Assembly: GCA_964500445.1 (NCBI GenBank)
Contig: CAZCOG010000035.1
Coordinates: 1 to 64,000, forward strand
Origin: Persicitalea sp964500445
GTDB lineage: Bacteria > Bacteroidota > Bacteroidia > Cytophagales > Spirosomataceae
DNA: 64,000 nucleotides
Direction of reading: 5' to 3'
The position numbers and the translations under genes are program-made. Positions 1-9,141 of the stretch are shown here, in pieces. The notes beneath the pieces are model-generated. The model had not been told where the DNA came from, made no database searches, and saw only the letters and a list, made by a program, of their open reading frames with translations. The stretch's first letter is position 1. Each line of letters begins with the position of its first letter.

Positions 1-178
1 AAATATAATAATAATGCGGGTTGAATATTATGATAGTAACGAAATATTATACTTTTCTATGAATTTTACAATTATTATATAAATCAATCACGAATTTGGT
101 TTGATCTTATTCTTAAATAGTCAATATTTGCCATATGAAGATATAGTATTCCTCCAAACAACCAAACAAAAGGAAATT

Positions 179-1417
179 ATGAAGAAAGTGTATTTAACAG
201 TATTATCTGCCATTATCCCATTTTTGGGTTTTGCTAAGGGTGACGGTCCAGGAGAGGATGATAAAAAAAAGCCTCAGACCGAAGATGTCAAGAAGACGAC
301 CGAGGTTAAGGCTGATGACGACACCAAAAGTCCATTCACTTTCTCTGGTTATCTTGATTCATACTATATCGGCAATTTCAATCGCCCTCAATCTCGCTCC
401 AATACGGGAGTTGCCAATGCCCGTGCCTTCGACATTACTTCCGGCCAATTTCAACTCGGGCTGGTGCAGACCAAGATGACTTATGCTAATGATAAATCGG
501 AGGCTGTTGTAGATCTTACCTTTGGCCCTAACGCTGACTTGGGTAACTACGGAAATTTGGTAAGCGTACTGAATCCCGACTACACTGGTATGGCGCTTGC
601 TATTAAGCAGGCGTATTTTACCTATAACTTCACGGACAAGTTTTCAATGACCGCCGGACAGTTTGGTACTCACATTGGATACGAGGTAATCGATGCTCCC
701 GTAAATTTCAACTATTCGCTTTCCAATCTTTTTAACAATGGTCCATTCTATCACACGGGCCTGAAAGCCACCTACGCATTTTCGGACCGTGCCTCCTTGA
801 TGTTGGGCCTTGTAAACAATGTTGATGGATTGGGCGACAACAACCGTCAAAAAGGATTTATCAGCCAATTGTATTTCTCGCCCGTGGAGAACTGGGGTGT
901 TTATCTGAACTACATGGGAAGTAATGAAGCATCTATGGATGTACCTTCGGTTCCGCAGGATAAAGCTTTCTACAGCATTATTGACCTGACCACCAGCTAC
1001 CAGATTACGGAGAAATTTCTGTTGGGATTGAACGCGGCCTATGGGTCACAGAAAGGCGATTTTCAAGGCGGCGGTGGTCCATCAGAAGCCCAGACCTGGG
1101 GTGGTGCAGCCGTGTATGCCAACGTTGCTTTGACGGATATATTCGGGATTGGTGCCCGTTATGAAAATTTCAACAATACCAACGGTCCGCGTGGATTGGT
1201 TAACAGCAATGGTGTTGGAACCAAAGTCAATTCCTTTACTCTGACAGGTAATTTTACCTTAGCTGATGGCCACGTACTTTTAAAGCCTGAACTTCGAATC
1301 GATAGCTACCCAAAATTGGGTGGATCGGGAGAAACCCAGCAATTTGAGGACGAGAATGGCAATTTTACAAACAATAGCCAAACGACGCTGGGAATGGCTT
1401 TCATTTATTCATTTTAA
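179..1417 (+). CDS. Outer-membrane beta-barrel porin (Bbp2/OmpL-like)
   Basis: This is probably a passive outer-membrane channel. The ATG at 179 is preferred over an in-frame start at 101 because an AGGA sequence lies just upstream and the protein then opens with a clean Sec signal (MKKVYLTVLSAII..., cleavage near residue 20). A short acidic/lysine-rich linker follows, then about 360 residues of alternating, aromatic-rich beta strands ending in Phe, as expected for a barrel inserted by BamA. The opening SGYLDSYYIGNFN and the repeated glycine/aromatic strands resemble the Bacteroidota 'putative beta-barrel porin-2' family. It lies directly upstream of the ammonium transporter, and such pairing suggests a nitrogen-related substrate, but this is inference. 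A strong hairpin separates the two genes. Confidence 0.8.
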   Translation: MKKVYLTVLSAIIPFLGFAKGDGPGEDDKKKPQTEDVKKTTEVKADDDTKSPFTFSGYLDSYYIGNFNRPQSRSNTGVANARAFDITSGQFQLGLVQTKMTYANDKSEAVVDLTFGPNADLGNYGNLVSVLNPDYTGMALAIKQAYFTYNFTDKFSMTAGQFGTHIGYEVIDAPVNFNYSLSNLFNNGPFYHTGLKATYAFSDRASLMLGLVNNVDGLGDNNRQKGFISQLYFSPVENWGVYLNYMGSNEASMDVPSVPQDKAFYSIIDLTTSYQITEKFLLGLNAAYGSQKGDFQGGGGPSEAQTWGGAAVYANVALTDIFGIGARYENFNNTNGPRGLVNSNGVGTKVNSFTLTGNFTLADGHVLLKPELRIDSYPKLGGSGETQQFEDENGNFTNNSQTTLGMAFIYSF

Positions 1418-1441
1418 AGCAGATCCAAATCAGCAAATCTA

Positions 1442-1491
1442 TTTTTTGCCAAAGCCAGCCCCGAAATTTCAGGGCTGGCTTTGGCAAAAAA
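1442..1491 (+). terminator. Hairpin terminator after the porin gene
   Basis: A perfect 20-bp inverted repeat (1442-1461 with 1472-1491) around a 10-nt loop, with a GCCAAAGCCAGCCC core and A/T-run ends, gives an intrinsic terminator that could work in both directions. It stands between the porin and amt, so amt is expressed either by read-through or from a promoter in the 54 bp that follow, where no clear promoter is visible. Confidence 0.85.
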
Positions 1492-1545
1492 GCACAGCAG
1501 AAAACTCATAATAATTCATATTTCTAACAAAAAACAAAAAGCCGC

Positions 1546-2874
1546 ATGCAAAAACCAAACTACGTCCCACTCCTGATCCTATTGGCGATCAGCTTATTGG
1601 CAGTATTTATGCCTGCCGTTCCATCCACGATTGTTACGGATGGTCTCAATTCAGGAGACATTGCCTGGATGCTTGTTGCCTCCGCAATGGTTCTACTCAT
1701 GACCCCTGGCCTGGCGTACTTTTACGGCGGGATGGTCAATAATAAAAATGTGATTTCTACTATGTTGCAAAGTTTCATTGCCATGGGAGTTATTAGTATT
1801 TTATGGGTAGTTGTTGGATTTAGCCTTGCTTTTGGCGATTCAATAGGAGGAATAATTGGTAATCCGACCACTTTCTTCATGTTTAGTGGCGTACTTGAGA
1901 GTGCGCCCTGGTCGTTGGCACCTACCATTCCGCTTGCATTGTTTGCGTTTTTCCAACTTAAATTTGCCGTAATCACACCAGCCCTCGTTACAGGTTCTAT
2001 GGCAGAACGAGTTAATTTCCGTTCGTATGTACTTTTTATTGTGTTGTTTAGCATATTTGTTTATGCCCCGCTGGCTCACTGGACCTGGCATCCCGATGGA
2101 CTTCTCTTTAATATGGGCGTTCTCGATTTCGCTGGAGGTACTGTTGTTCACATGTCGGCAGGTTGGGCTGCTCTGGCAGGTGCCATATACCTCAAGCGCC
2201 GTAAGTCACACGTCGAAGCCAGTGTACTTCCTCCCGCTAATATTCCGTTTGTCTTGTTGGGAACAGGTCTATTATGGTTCGGCTGGTTTGGATTTAATGC
2301 CGGGTCGGCAGTAAGCGCCTCAGCTTTGGCAGTTTCGGCTTTTGCAACAACGAATACTGCGGCAGGTGCAGCGGGTATCGCCTGGATATTGTTTGATGTA
2401 GCTCGGGGTAAGAAAGTATCTGCCCTTGGCTTCTGTATAGGAGCAGTAGTTGGCTTGGTCGCGATTACTCCTGCGGCCGGCTTTGTTACTATTCCAGTTT
2501 CAATATTTGTGGGAGTAGTTGCGGCAATGACGAGTAACTACATTGCCCACTTGCGGACGAAATCAACGCTGGATGACACGCTGGATGTATTTCCCTGCCA
2601 TGGTGTTGGTGGAATGGTTGGAATGATCATGACCGGAATTTTCGCCAATAGCGGCGTGAATAGCGGTGTCGTGGATCAAGGCCTTGCTTATGGCGAAACT
2701 GCTTTGTTCATAAACCATATGATTGCATTGGTCATGGTTTCTGCCTTTGCATTTGCAATGTCATTTGCTTTGATGAAGATAACAGATCTCATTTTGCCGC
2801 TGCGTGTTTCAGAAGAAGATGAACGCGTTGGGTTGGACATCAGTCAGCACGATGAGTTTTTGGTAGAAGCATAA
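1546..2874 (+). CDS. amt: Ammonium transporter (Amt/MEP/Rh family)
   Basis: This is an inner-membrane ammonium channel of 442 residues, the usual family length, with about 11 membrane helices. An additional N-terminal hydrophobic segment (residues 8-30) may be a signal or extra helix. Family marks are visible: MTPGLAYFYGGMV in the first helices, the HWTWHPDGLL stretch, the first pore histidine in GGTVVHMSAG and the second in DVFPCHGVGG. The C-terminal cytoplasmic tail (DLILPLRVSEEDERVGLDISQH) is the segment that contacts PII in homologues. No glnK/PII gene is adjacent here, so any PII partner is elsewhere. The product supplies ammonium to the glutamine synthetase encoded about 4 kb downstream. 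Confidence 0.96.
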   Translation: MQKPNYVPLLILLAISLLAVFMPAVPSTIVTDGLNSGDIAWMLVASAMVLLMTPGLAYFYGGMVNNKNVISTMLQSFIAMGVISILWVVVGFSLAFGDSIGGIIGNPTTFFMFSGVLESAPWSLAPTIPLALFAFFQLKFAVITPALVTGSMAERVNFRSYVLFIVLFSIFVYAPLAHWTWHPDGLLFNMGVLDFAGGTVVHMSAGWAALAGAIYLKRRKSHVEASVLPPANIPFVLLGTGLLWFGWFGFNAGSAVSASALAVSAFATTNTAAGAAGIAWILFDVARGKKVSALGFCIGAVVGLVAITPAAGFVTIPVSIFVGVVAAMTSNYIAHLRTKSTLDDTLDVFPCHGVGGMVGMIMTGIFANSGVNSGVVDQGLAYGETALFINHMIALVMVSAFAFAMSFALMKITDLILPLRVSEEDERVGLDISQHDEFLVEA

Positions 2875-2888
2875 AATAAAAGTTCTAG

Positions 2889-2926
2889 AAAAGGAAAAGC
2901 CACAGGTACCTGTGGCTTTTCCTTTT
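2889..2926. terminator. Bidirectional terminator between amt and mtaB
   Basis: A 38-bp perfect palindrome centred on GGTACC (AAAAGGAAAAGCCACAGG arm) with T-runs on both sides. It lies between the convergent amt and mtaB stops and should end both transcripts. Confidence 0.9.
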
Positions 2927-2940
2927 TTTGGGCGATTTTT

Positions 2941-4272
2941 TTAACGCAAGGCTTCTATCGGTTCGTCCATTTCATACACCTCGACGAAACCTTTATCATC
3001 AATTTCAGCTAAAAAGACTTCCTTGGTCTCGTTAATGAGTAAAGGGTCATAACGTGCGATAGTTCTGACGTAATTTTCGGTAAAACCTAGCATCATTCCC
3101 TCCTGCACGTCCTCTTCGAAAAGGACGGTATGGGGTTTGCTCAACTGAGACTCGTAGAAGGCCCTTTTCTTCTTCTCCGAAAGAATGTGCAGCATTCTGG
3201 ATCTTTCGTTGCGTTCTTTTTTGGAGACCACTGGACGTATTTTAAGCGCATCCGTATTTGGTCTTTCCGAGTAAGTGAAAACGTGGAGGTAAGATATATT
3301 GAGCGCGTTGAGAAAATCGAAAGTAGCCAGAAATTCCTCATGCGTTTCGCCCGGATGACCAACGATTACGTCTACTCCAATGCAACAATCTGGAAGCAAT
3401 GTTTTGATTTTCTGGACGCGCTCCTGGTACAACTCACGCCGATAGCGGCGACGCATCAGGCTAAGTACTTTATTAGAACCCGATTGCAATGGTATATGAA
3501 AATGAGGAACGAAACGCCGCGATCGGGCTACGAATTCAATGATTTCATCGGTGAGGAGGTTAGGCTCGATGGAAGAAATCCGGAAGCGTTCTATCCCCTC
3601 GACCTGATCTAACTCCCTGATTAATTCCAGGAAATTTGTTTGCCTTTTGCCCTTCTGTATACCAAAATCACCTATATTCACCCCTGTCAGAACAATTTCT
3701 TTCACTCCGTTGGCAGCAATCTCCTTTGCCGCATTTACTATATTAGCGATACTATCGGACCGACTTTTTCCCCGGGCCAGCGGTATGGTGCAATAAGCGC
3801 AGGGATAATCGCAGCCATCCTGCACTTTTAAAAAAGTTCGGGTTCTATCATTAAGTGAGAAAGAAGTATGGTAATCTATGGCATCTTCAATTGGCGAGGC
3901 AAATACCTGAGCGCTTTGTCCGGCGGGTGTTTTGGTAAATGTATCTAATAATTCTACAAGCCGAAATTTTTCGGCTGCACCCAAAACGGCATCAACCCCT
4001 GGAATTTCAGAAATTTCCTTAGGTTTTAACTGGGCATAACAGCCAATAATCGCAACAAAGCCATCAGGATTGATTTCTTGCGCTTCCCGAACAATCTTGC
4101 GGCATTTCTTGTCGGCGTTATCGGTAACCGAACAAGTGTTAATAATGAAAATATCAGGTTTCTGGTTGAATTCAACCTTTTCATATCCCCGCTGTTCGAA
4201 CATGCGTGAAATGGAGGAAGTCTCTGAATAATTCAACTTACAACCTAATGTATAAAATGCTACTCGCTTCAT
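2941..4272 (-). CDS. mtaB: tRNA t6A37 methylthiotransferase MtaB
   Basis: This radical-SAM enzyme converts N6-threonylcarbamoyladenosine at tRNA position 37 to its 2-methylthio form. The UPF0004 N-terminal domain carries the first cluster cysteines (FYTLGCKLN, INTCSVT, IIGCYAQ). The radical-SAM motif CDYPCAYC follows around residue 150, and a TRAM-like domain lies at the C-terminus. The GCKLNYSET opening points to MtaB rather than MiaB or RimO. The ATG at 4272 is chosen over an upstream GTG (4302) because the conserved protein begins at MKRVAFYTLGCK and AAAGGA precedes it. It sits about 50 bp downstream of the sulfatase gene on the same strand and may be co-transcribed with it. Confidence 0.94.
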   Translation of the reverse strand: MKRVAFYTLGCKLNYSETSSISRMFEQRGYEKVEFNQKPDIFIINTCSVTDNADKKCRKIVREAQEINPDGFVAIIGCYAQLKPKEISEIPGVDAVLGAAEKFRLVELLDTFTKTPAGQSAQVFASPIEDAIDYHTSFSLNDRTRTFLKVQDGCDYPCAYCTIPLARGKSRSDSIANIVNAAKEIAANGVKEIVLTGVNIGDFGIQKGKRQTNFLELIRELDQVEGIERFRISSIEPNLLTDEIIEFVARSRRFVPHFHIPLQSGSNKVLSLMRRRYRRELYQERVQKIKTLLPDCCIGVDVIVGHPGETHEEFLATFDFLNALNISYLHVFTYSERPNTDALKIRPVVSKKERNERSRMLHILSEKKKRAFYESQLSKPHTVLFEEDVQEGMMLGFTENYVRTIARYDPLLINETKEVFLAEIDDKGFVEVYEMDEPIEALR

Positions 4273-4321
4273 TGTCAGTATTCCTTTTGACGGATTTTTC
4301 ACAAAAGTACAATTTGTTACG

Positions 4322-6157
4322 CTAACGCTTCAGGTAATCACCAAATGAGTTTTGGAGATAAGCCTGACCCGTCTCTAGCTCGGAAGTAGTTGGATGACCA
4401 TTACTTTCAATAATCATTTTACCGACATTGTCGTAAACAAAACTTTCTTTTGAATTGATAAAACTAAACCCGTTGTTAAATGAAAAATAAGCAAAGGGAG
4501 TTCGGGCCTCGTTGAAAATGTCATTTCCAAAATGGTAATCCTGGTAATTGATACCTAATTGAGCGAGGACAGTACTCGCCAGATCGGTTTGGGAAGCTAC
4601 ACCGTTATACCGGACTCCTCTTTGCTTTAATGCTCCGCCAAGCCAAAGCATAGGTATATGAAATTCACTAATCCGACTGTTTTTTAATCTGGGTAAAGGA
4701 TGGCCATGATCCGCAATAATGATAATGAGGCTGTTATCCCACCATTTGCTTTTCTTAGCATTGGTGATAAACCGGTAAAGGCTCTCGTCAGTATAATGGT
4801 GCGCGTTCAAAAACTGATGCTCATTATCGGCACCAGGTACTGCTGTCGGAACTGGTACCTCATAAGGTTCATGACTACTGAGAGTGAAAATGGTGCTGAA
4901 AAAGGGTTGTTTTTCGTGGGAAAGGTCTTTTAACAGCCGATCGAACAATACATGGTCGTGTGCGCCCCATTTAGAATTCATTTGCTTGGGAGCAAAACTG
5001 TACTTGTCTACAATTCTGTCAAAACCCTGTTGTAATAAATAGGATTTCATATTGGCAAATTCGGTTTCTCCGCCATAGTAAAAGGAGGTATGATAATTTT
5101 TTGCCTGAAACGACTTCGGTAACGAGGGTAGCGAAATTGTCTTCCGGGGATACTTAATTATGGAGGTAGTTGGCTGCGCGGGGTATCCGCTCAATATGGC
5201 AACAAGTCCTTTATCACTACGATCTCCACTAGCATACAGGTTCGTAAACAGAATACCTTCTTTGGCAAGCTGACTAAATTTAGGGGTAATGCCTGATAAT
5301 CCTCCGAGCGGAGCAGCTACCTTGGCAGTAAAGCTTTCCCAAATAATAAGAACAACATTGGTAGCTGAGTCGGTAACTACTTGTTGCTTAAATGAATCCA
5401 CAGCTGGCAAAAGGGAATTTACCAAAGAATCAGCTTTGGTTTGGCTCATTGCCACGTATGGATTATCAGTACTTCCAGTATTATGTACTACTGAGCTGAA
5501 AAAATTCCAGGGTGCGTTGACTGCCAACTGATTTGCAAAATGGTCATGGGAATAGTAAACCAGACTCTGGTTCATTGGCGCAACGTGCCAGCCACCTCGT
5601 ACTGGGATGATTAAAAGGCCAGTTAATATGGAAAATGAAAAAAGGGATGTAAGGGGACGAGTCGGATTGAATTTCTGAACGAAAAGGAGATTTACTTTTC
5701 TGAAAATCAAAGACAACGCTAAGAATAGAAAAATAAACAACACCAATAATAGTACTAGCGGCGATGAACCGGCAGCGGCAAATGCTTCAGTTGGTTCCGA
5801 TAAATAGTGCAGAGGAGTGGTATCAAGTCGAAATTTCCAGGCCTGAAAAACAGGAAGATCAATGACAATTATCAGGCTAACACAAAAAACAACGACTATT
5901 TGATATGTCGTTAAGAACTTATTGTACCACCCCCACTTTTTAAACGTGGCTGTCATCAATATACTGGGCAGCAGTAAAAGATAGGCGGCCATTGAACAAT
6001 CCATAATAAGCCCATGCCATGCTGAGCCCATCAGGGACGATAGTGGGTGATGACCAACGGTAAATCCCTGATACACAAAAAAAAGGATTCTCGACATTTG
6101 GAAAAAAACGATCCAAATGAGGGCTGTCATCGCCAATAAAACTACTCGGTACTTCAT
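4322..6157 (-). CDS. LTA synthase-like membrane sulfatase/phosphotransferase
   Basis: A 611-residue protein with about five N-terminal membrane helices (roughly 5-27, 45-70, 85-105, 133-155, 168-187) and a large periplasmic alkaline-phosphatase-fold domain. The architecture matches LtaS/OpgB/EptA-like enzymes that transfer phosphoglycerol or phosphoethanolamine groups to envelope glycans or lipids. Visible metal-site motifs are NVVLIIWESF (Glu274) and IIADHGH (Asp-His near residue 485). The nucleophile position falls in ASGDRSDKGLVAI, so a Ser (314) appears where LtaS has Thr. Gram-negative Bacteroidota do not make classical lipoteichoic acid, so the substrate is unknown. A probable two-gene transcript continues into mtaB. 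Confidence 0.85.
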   Translation of the reverse strand: MKYRVVLLAMTALIWIVFFQMSRILFFVYQGFTVGHHPLSSLMGSAWHGLIMDCSMAAYLLLLPSILMTATFKKWGWYNKFLTTYQIVVVFCVSLIIVIDLPVFQAWKFRLDTTPLHYLSEPTEAFAAAGSSPLVLLLVLFIFLFLALSLIFRKVNLLFVQKFNPTRPLTSLFSFSILTGLLIIPVRGGWHVAPMNQSLVYYSHDHFANQLAVNAPWNFFSSVVHNTGSTDNPYVAMSQTKADSLVNSLLPAVDSFKQQVVTDSATNVVLIIWESFTAKVAAPLGGLSGITPKFSQLAKEGILFTNLYASGDRSDKGLVAILSGYPAQPTTSIIKYPRKTISLPSLPKSFQAKNYHTSFYYGGETEFANMKSYLLQQGFDRIVDKYSFAPKQMNSKWGAHDHVLFDRLLKDLSHEKQPFFSTIFTLSSHEPYEVPVPTAVPGADNEHQFLNAHHYTDESLYRFITNAKKSKWWDNSLIIIIADHGHPLPRLKNSRISEFHIPMLWLGGALKQRGVRYNGVASQTDLASTVLAQLGINYQDYHFGNDIFNEARTPFAYFSFNNGFSFINSKESFVYDNVGKMIIESNGHPTTSELETGQAYLQNSFGDYLKR

Positions 6158-6308
6158 CTTTCAACAAAAAATTTCCGGCAAATTTCGGACATCTTGCGAG
6201 AAAATGCTGCAATTTTATTAGGAATGGTAGCTTTCCTTTTCCCAAATACATCGTATTTTTGGGATATCTTTTATACAAAAAACACCTGGTAAACAATTAA
6301 CTACGATT

Positions 6309-6866
6309 ATGAACCCCGGTTTCGATCCCGAAGAGATTGCTCAATTAAAAAGAGAATGTAAGGCCGAAGGAACAAACTTCATATATGTGGAGGATGGATT
6401 CGAGGAAGATGAGGAAGAGAACAATGAGCATGCTCACGTTCAGTTTATTGGTTATTATAACAACCGAGAGGTAATATACGATGCGTTAATATATACGCTT
6501 CGTCTTCACCACGCTACCAAAGTATATGATTTAGCCTTAGAGCGCGTGCAGAAGCAGTTACCTGGCTATGTTTCGCCTGATGAACGCGGTATCGATTCCC
6601 CCGAAGATTCTGAAAAGGACGAAGAGGCCGAGTTGCTTCTTACTGAGCATATTGAAGAAATTGAGGAAGATGAGGAAATCAAAGTTTCTGAACACGTAGA
6701 GATTGATACGGACTTTGAATATGGAATAGGGCTGGAGGTTGGACTGAACCGGGATGAGATCACGGAAAAAGTAATTGACGATTTTATTGCGCTCTTCAAT
6801 GCCGACCGTTTGAAACTGGATAAAGATGTGTACTCATTCCGCAGCAGCGAAGAGGAGGATTACTGA
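6309..6866 (+). CDS. Acidic conserved hypothetical protein
   Basis: Not recognised. The 185-residue product is strongly acidic, with Glu/Asp clusters at residues ~34-44 and ~95-125 around a more ordered core (VQFIGYYNNREVIYDALIYTLRLHHATKVYDLALERV). There is no signal peptide, membrane helix or Cys motif, so it should be cytosolic. The acidic, low-complexity middle may be disordered. It stands alone, divergent from the LtaS-like gene and convergent with glutamine synthetase. A TATTTTTG at 6254-6261 is a possible -7 element, but no matching -33 TTTG was found at the usual spacing. Coding support comes from the clean ATG, normal codon use and the terminator right behind it. Confidence 0.75.
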   Translation: MNPGFDPEEIAQLKRECKAEGTNFIYVEDGFEEDEEENNEHAHVQFIGYYNNREVIYDALIYTLRLHHATKVYDLALERVQKQLPGYVSPDERGIDSPEDSEKDEEAELLLTEHIEEIEEDEEIKVSEHVEIDTDFEYGIGLEVGLNRDEITEKVIDDFIALFNADRLKLDKDVYSFRSSEEEDY

Positions 6867-6905
6867 GAAAAAATTAATCATAATATTGCTTTGTGCAATA
6901 AGTGA

Positions 6906-6948
6906 GAAAATAAAAAGCCACTGGATCATCCAGTGGCTTTTTATTTTC
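6906..6948. terminator. Bidirectional terminator between the acidic orphan and glutamine synthetase
   Basis: 20-bp perfect stem (6906-6925 / 6929-6948), TCA loop, GCCACTGGA core flanked by A/T runs on both strands, located between convergent stops. Confidence 0.9.
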
Positions 6949-6970
6949 TTCGAAATCAGAAAGAGGAAAT

Positions 6971-7984
6971 CTATACTTCGACAGATTTCACGGTTTTGAT
7001 AATCCGGGCGGCAACCTTATATGGGTCTGCAGCAGAGTTAGGACGGCGATCTTCAAGCCACCCTTTCCAGCCGCGCTCTACGGTCGCGATAGGAATACGG
7101 ATTGATGCACCGCGGTCAGAGACTCCATAACTGAATTGATCGATCGATTGCGTTTCGTGAAGGCCGGTGAGCCGCTTGTCGTTATCGGCACCATAAACTT
7201 CAATGTGTTCTTTGATGTAGGGCTCGAAGGACTGACAAATCTTATCGTAAGTTTCCTTATTTCCAGCTGTGCGCAGAACAGAATTAGAGAAGTTGGCGTG
7301 CATTCCTGATCCGTTCCAGTCCGTCGCTCCAAGTGGTTTACAGTGCCAATTAATTGCCACATCGTAGGTTTCACCTATTCTCTCTAGAAGGTAACGTGCT
7401 ACCCAGATCTGATCGCCGGCATCAGCTGCGCCTTTTGAAAAGATTTGGAATTCCCATTGACCGGCAGCAACCTCGGCATTGATACCTTCTACATTCAGGC
7501 CGGCTTCCAGACAAACATCCAGATGTTCTTCTACTATATCACGACCAAAAGCATTTTTGGCGCCAACCGAGCAATAGTATGGGCCTTGTGGTGCTGGATA
7601 GCCCTGGGCTGGGAATCCGAGTGGTAAATTCGTTTCGGGATCCCAAAGAAAGTACTCTTGCTCAAAACCAAACCAGAAATCGTTATCATCGTCCTCGATT
7701 GTGGCTCTGCCATTTGAAGGGTGGGGAGTACCGTCGGCATTCATCACTTCGCACATTACCAAATACCCCTCTTTCCGTTGAGGATCAGGGCAAATGAATA
7801 CAGGTTTCAGCAGGCAGTCGGAAGAACCCCCCTCTGCTTGCTGCGTCGAAGAACCATCAAACGACCACATCGGGCAGTCTTCCAATTTGCCGCTGAAGTC
7901 GGCTTCAATTTTGGTTTTGCTGCGCAGGCTTTGGGTCGGCTTATATCCATCCAACCAAATGTACTCGAGTTTTGCTTTTGACAT
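6971..7984 (-). CDS. glnII: Glutamine synthetase, GSII (eukaryote-like) type
   Basis: Catalyses ATP-dependent ligation of ammonium to glutamate. At 337 residues it is far shorter than GSI (~470) or GSIII (~720) and matches GSII. Signature stretches are WSFDGSST (beta-grasp end), FGFEQEYFL and INAEVAAGQWEFQI (metal-binding Glu residues), NGSGMHANFS, SDRGASIRIP and EDRRPNSAADPY near the C-terminus. The GSI adenylylation Tyr loop is absent, as expected for GSII. The gene stands alone on the minus strand with a 360-bp AT-rich upstream region. Together with amt it covers ammonium uptake and assimilation within 7 kb. Confidence 0.95.
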   Translation of the reverse strand: MSKAKLEYIWLDGYKPTQSLRSKTKIEADFSGKLEDCPMWSFDGSSTQQAEGGSSDCLLKPVFICPDPQRKEGYLVMCEVMNADGTPHPSNGRATIEDDDNDFWFGFEQEYFLWDPETNLPLGFPAQGYPAPQGPYYCSVGAKNAFGRDIVEEHLDVCLEAGLNVEGINAEVAAGQWEFQIFSKGAADAGDQIWVARYLLERIGETYDVAINWHCKPLGATDWNGSGMHANFSNSVLRTAGNKETYDKICQSFEPYIKEHIEVYGADNDKRLTGLHETQSIDQFSYGVSDRGASIRIPIATVERGWKGWLEDRRPNSAADPYKVAARIIKTVKSVEV

Positions 7985-8344
7985 AATTCTGATGAAAAGG
8001 GATTATTAATATGATTATAGACTATGATACAATAATACGGGATATAGTTAATTTTATAAAATAATATTTAACAAAAAATCAATAGTGCAGTAATATTATT
8101 GGGCAATTGTAATATTTATAGTTTTCTTTTTGATATTTTACTAGTCATAGAAACAAGTTGCTTACCACAATAATCCGGCTTCATTCTTCTGGTTGGGCCC
8201 TCTGGGGGTAAACTACCAATAGTAAATTTTGTATAGAGATGGGGACTTAAATTTTGATTTTCCGTTGTAAAAACTCATTATTGATGTTCTCAATGATACT
8301 TTTGATAATGATGGTTATTAATAAAATACAATTTTGAAATCTGG
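7985..8344. other. 360-bp AT-rich divergent intergenic region
   Basis: No gene seen. It must hold the promoters for glutamine synthetase (-) and rsmE (+). On the minus strand a TTTT-N20-TATTATTG arrangement (8030-8061) resembles the Bacteroidota promoter with one mismatch in each element. On the plus strand TACTTTTG (8297-8304) is a perfect -7 element without a well-spaced TTTG. Near 8200 there is a short GC-richer patch (GGTTGGGCCCTCTGGGGG) of no recognised function. Confidence 0.4.
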
Positions 8345-9061
8345 ATGAATATATTTTATCAACCTGATGATGCTAAGAAATATTTAGAAGGCGAAGAGGC
8401 GCAACACTGTCTTAAAGCGCTGCGAATGCGCTTGGATGATATGATGTTGGTGACTGACGGTCGCGGTAAAAAGGCCAAAGCTCGCATTACTGAAATAGCT
8501 AGAAATAAGTGCTACTTCGAATACGAAACTGTCGAATATGTTGAGCCTTTAAAATATAGTGTAGAAATGGCCATCTGTCCAACCCGCAAGTCGGACAGGA
8601 ATGAGTGGATGGTTGAGAAAATGAGTGAAATAGGTGTTAATCGTATAAATTTCTTAGTTTCTGAACACACGCATCAGGAAACTATCAATCGGGTAGTTAA
8701 TATGGAGCGCCTGAATCGGATCGCTTTGTCTGCTATGAAGCAGTCACAGCAATTTTATCTACCCGAGTTGCATTTTTTTTCATCATTTGGTGAATTTTTT
8801 AAGCAAAACAAGGCAAAAGATCGTTATATAGCCTATGTTTCTGAAACTGGAACAAACAAGCATTTGGTTGAGAAGAGAATAGGCGACAATTCAGTTGCCG
8901 TACTGATCGGGCCTGAAGGAGACTTCAGCCCTTCTGAAATCTCTCAGGCTTTGGAATGTGGATTTCAACCGGTTTCATTGGGAAATACACGTTTACGAAC
9001 CGAAACAGCGGCGGTAGTAGCTTGTCATAGCGTTCATCTGGCAAGAATTTTGCAAAAATAG
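8345..9061 (+). CDS. rsmE: 16S rRNA (uracil1498-N3)-methyltransferase RsmE
   Basis: A SAM-dependent methyltransferase for U1498 of 16S rRNA in the 30S subunit. The 238 residues comprise an N-terminal PUA-like domain (1-70) and a SPOUT knot domain. The knot motifs are clear: IGPEGDF at 188-194 and LGNTRLRTETA at 212-222. ICPTRKSDRNEWMVEKMSEIG around residue 85 is the usual entry to the catalytic domain. The ATG start follows GGATG-rich context with only a weak Shine-Dalgarno, normal for Bacteroidota. The DUF4159 gene follows on the same strand after 80 bp. Confidence 0.95.
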   Translation: MNIFYQPDDAKKYLEGEEAQHCLKALRMRLDDMMLVTDGRGKKAKARITEIARNKCYFEYETVEYVEPLKYSVEMAICPTRKSDRNEWMVEKMSEIGVNRINFLVSEHTHQETINRVVNMERLNRIALSAMKQSQQFYLPELHFFSSFGEFFKQNKAKDRYIAYVSETGTNKHLVEKRIGDNSVAVLIGPEGDFSPSEISQALECGFQPVSLGNTRLRTETAAVVACHSVHLARILQK

Positions 9062-9141
9062 CTATCAAAAAATTTCGGGTAATTCCTTTTCTACAAAAAC
9101 TACCCAAACATTATCCACCAGTTGCTAGTATACTGATAGGA

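Noticed and set aside
21..57. Promoter of the porin gene
   Set aside because: A TTG at 21-23 and TACTTTTC at 50-57 were seen, but the spacing is 26 and the last base of the -7 box does not fit.
3130..3612. 160-codon plus-strand open frame inside mtaB
   Set aside because: It lies fully antisense to a well-conserved gene and resembles no known family.
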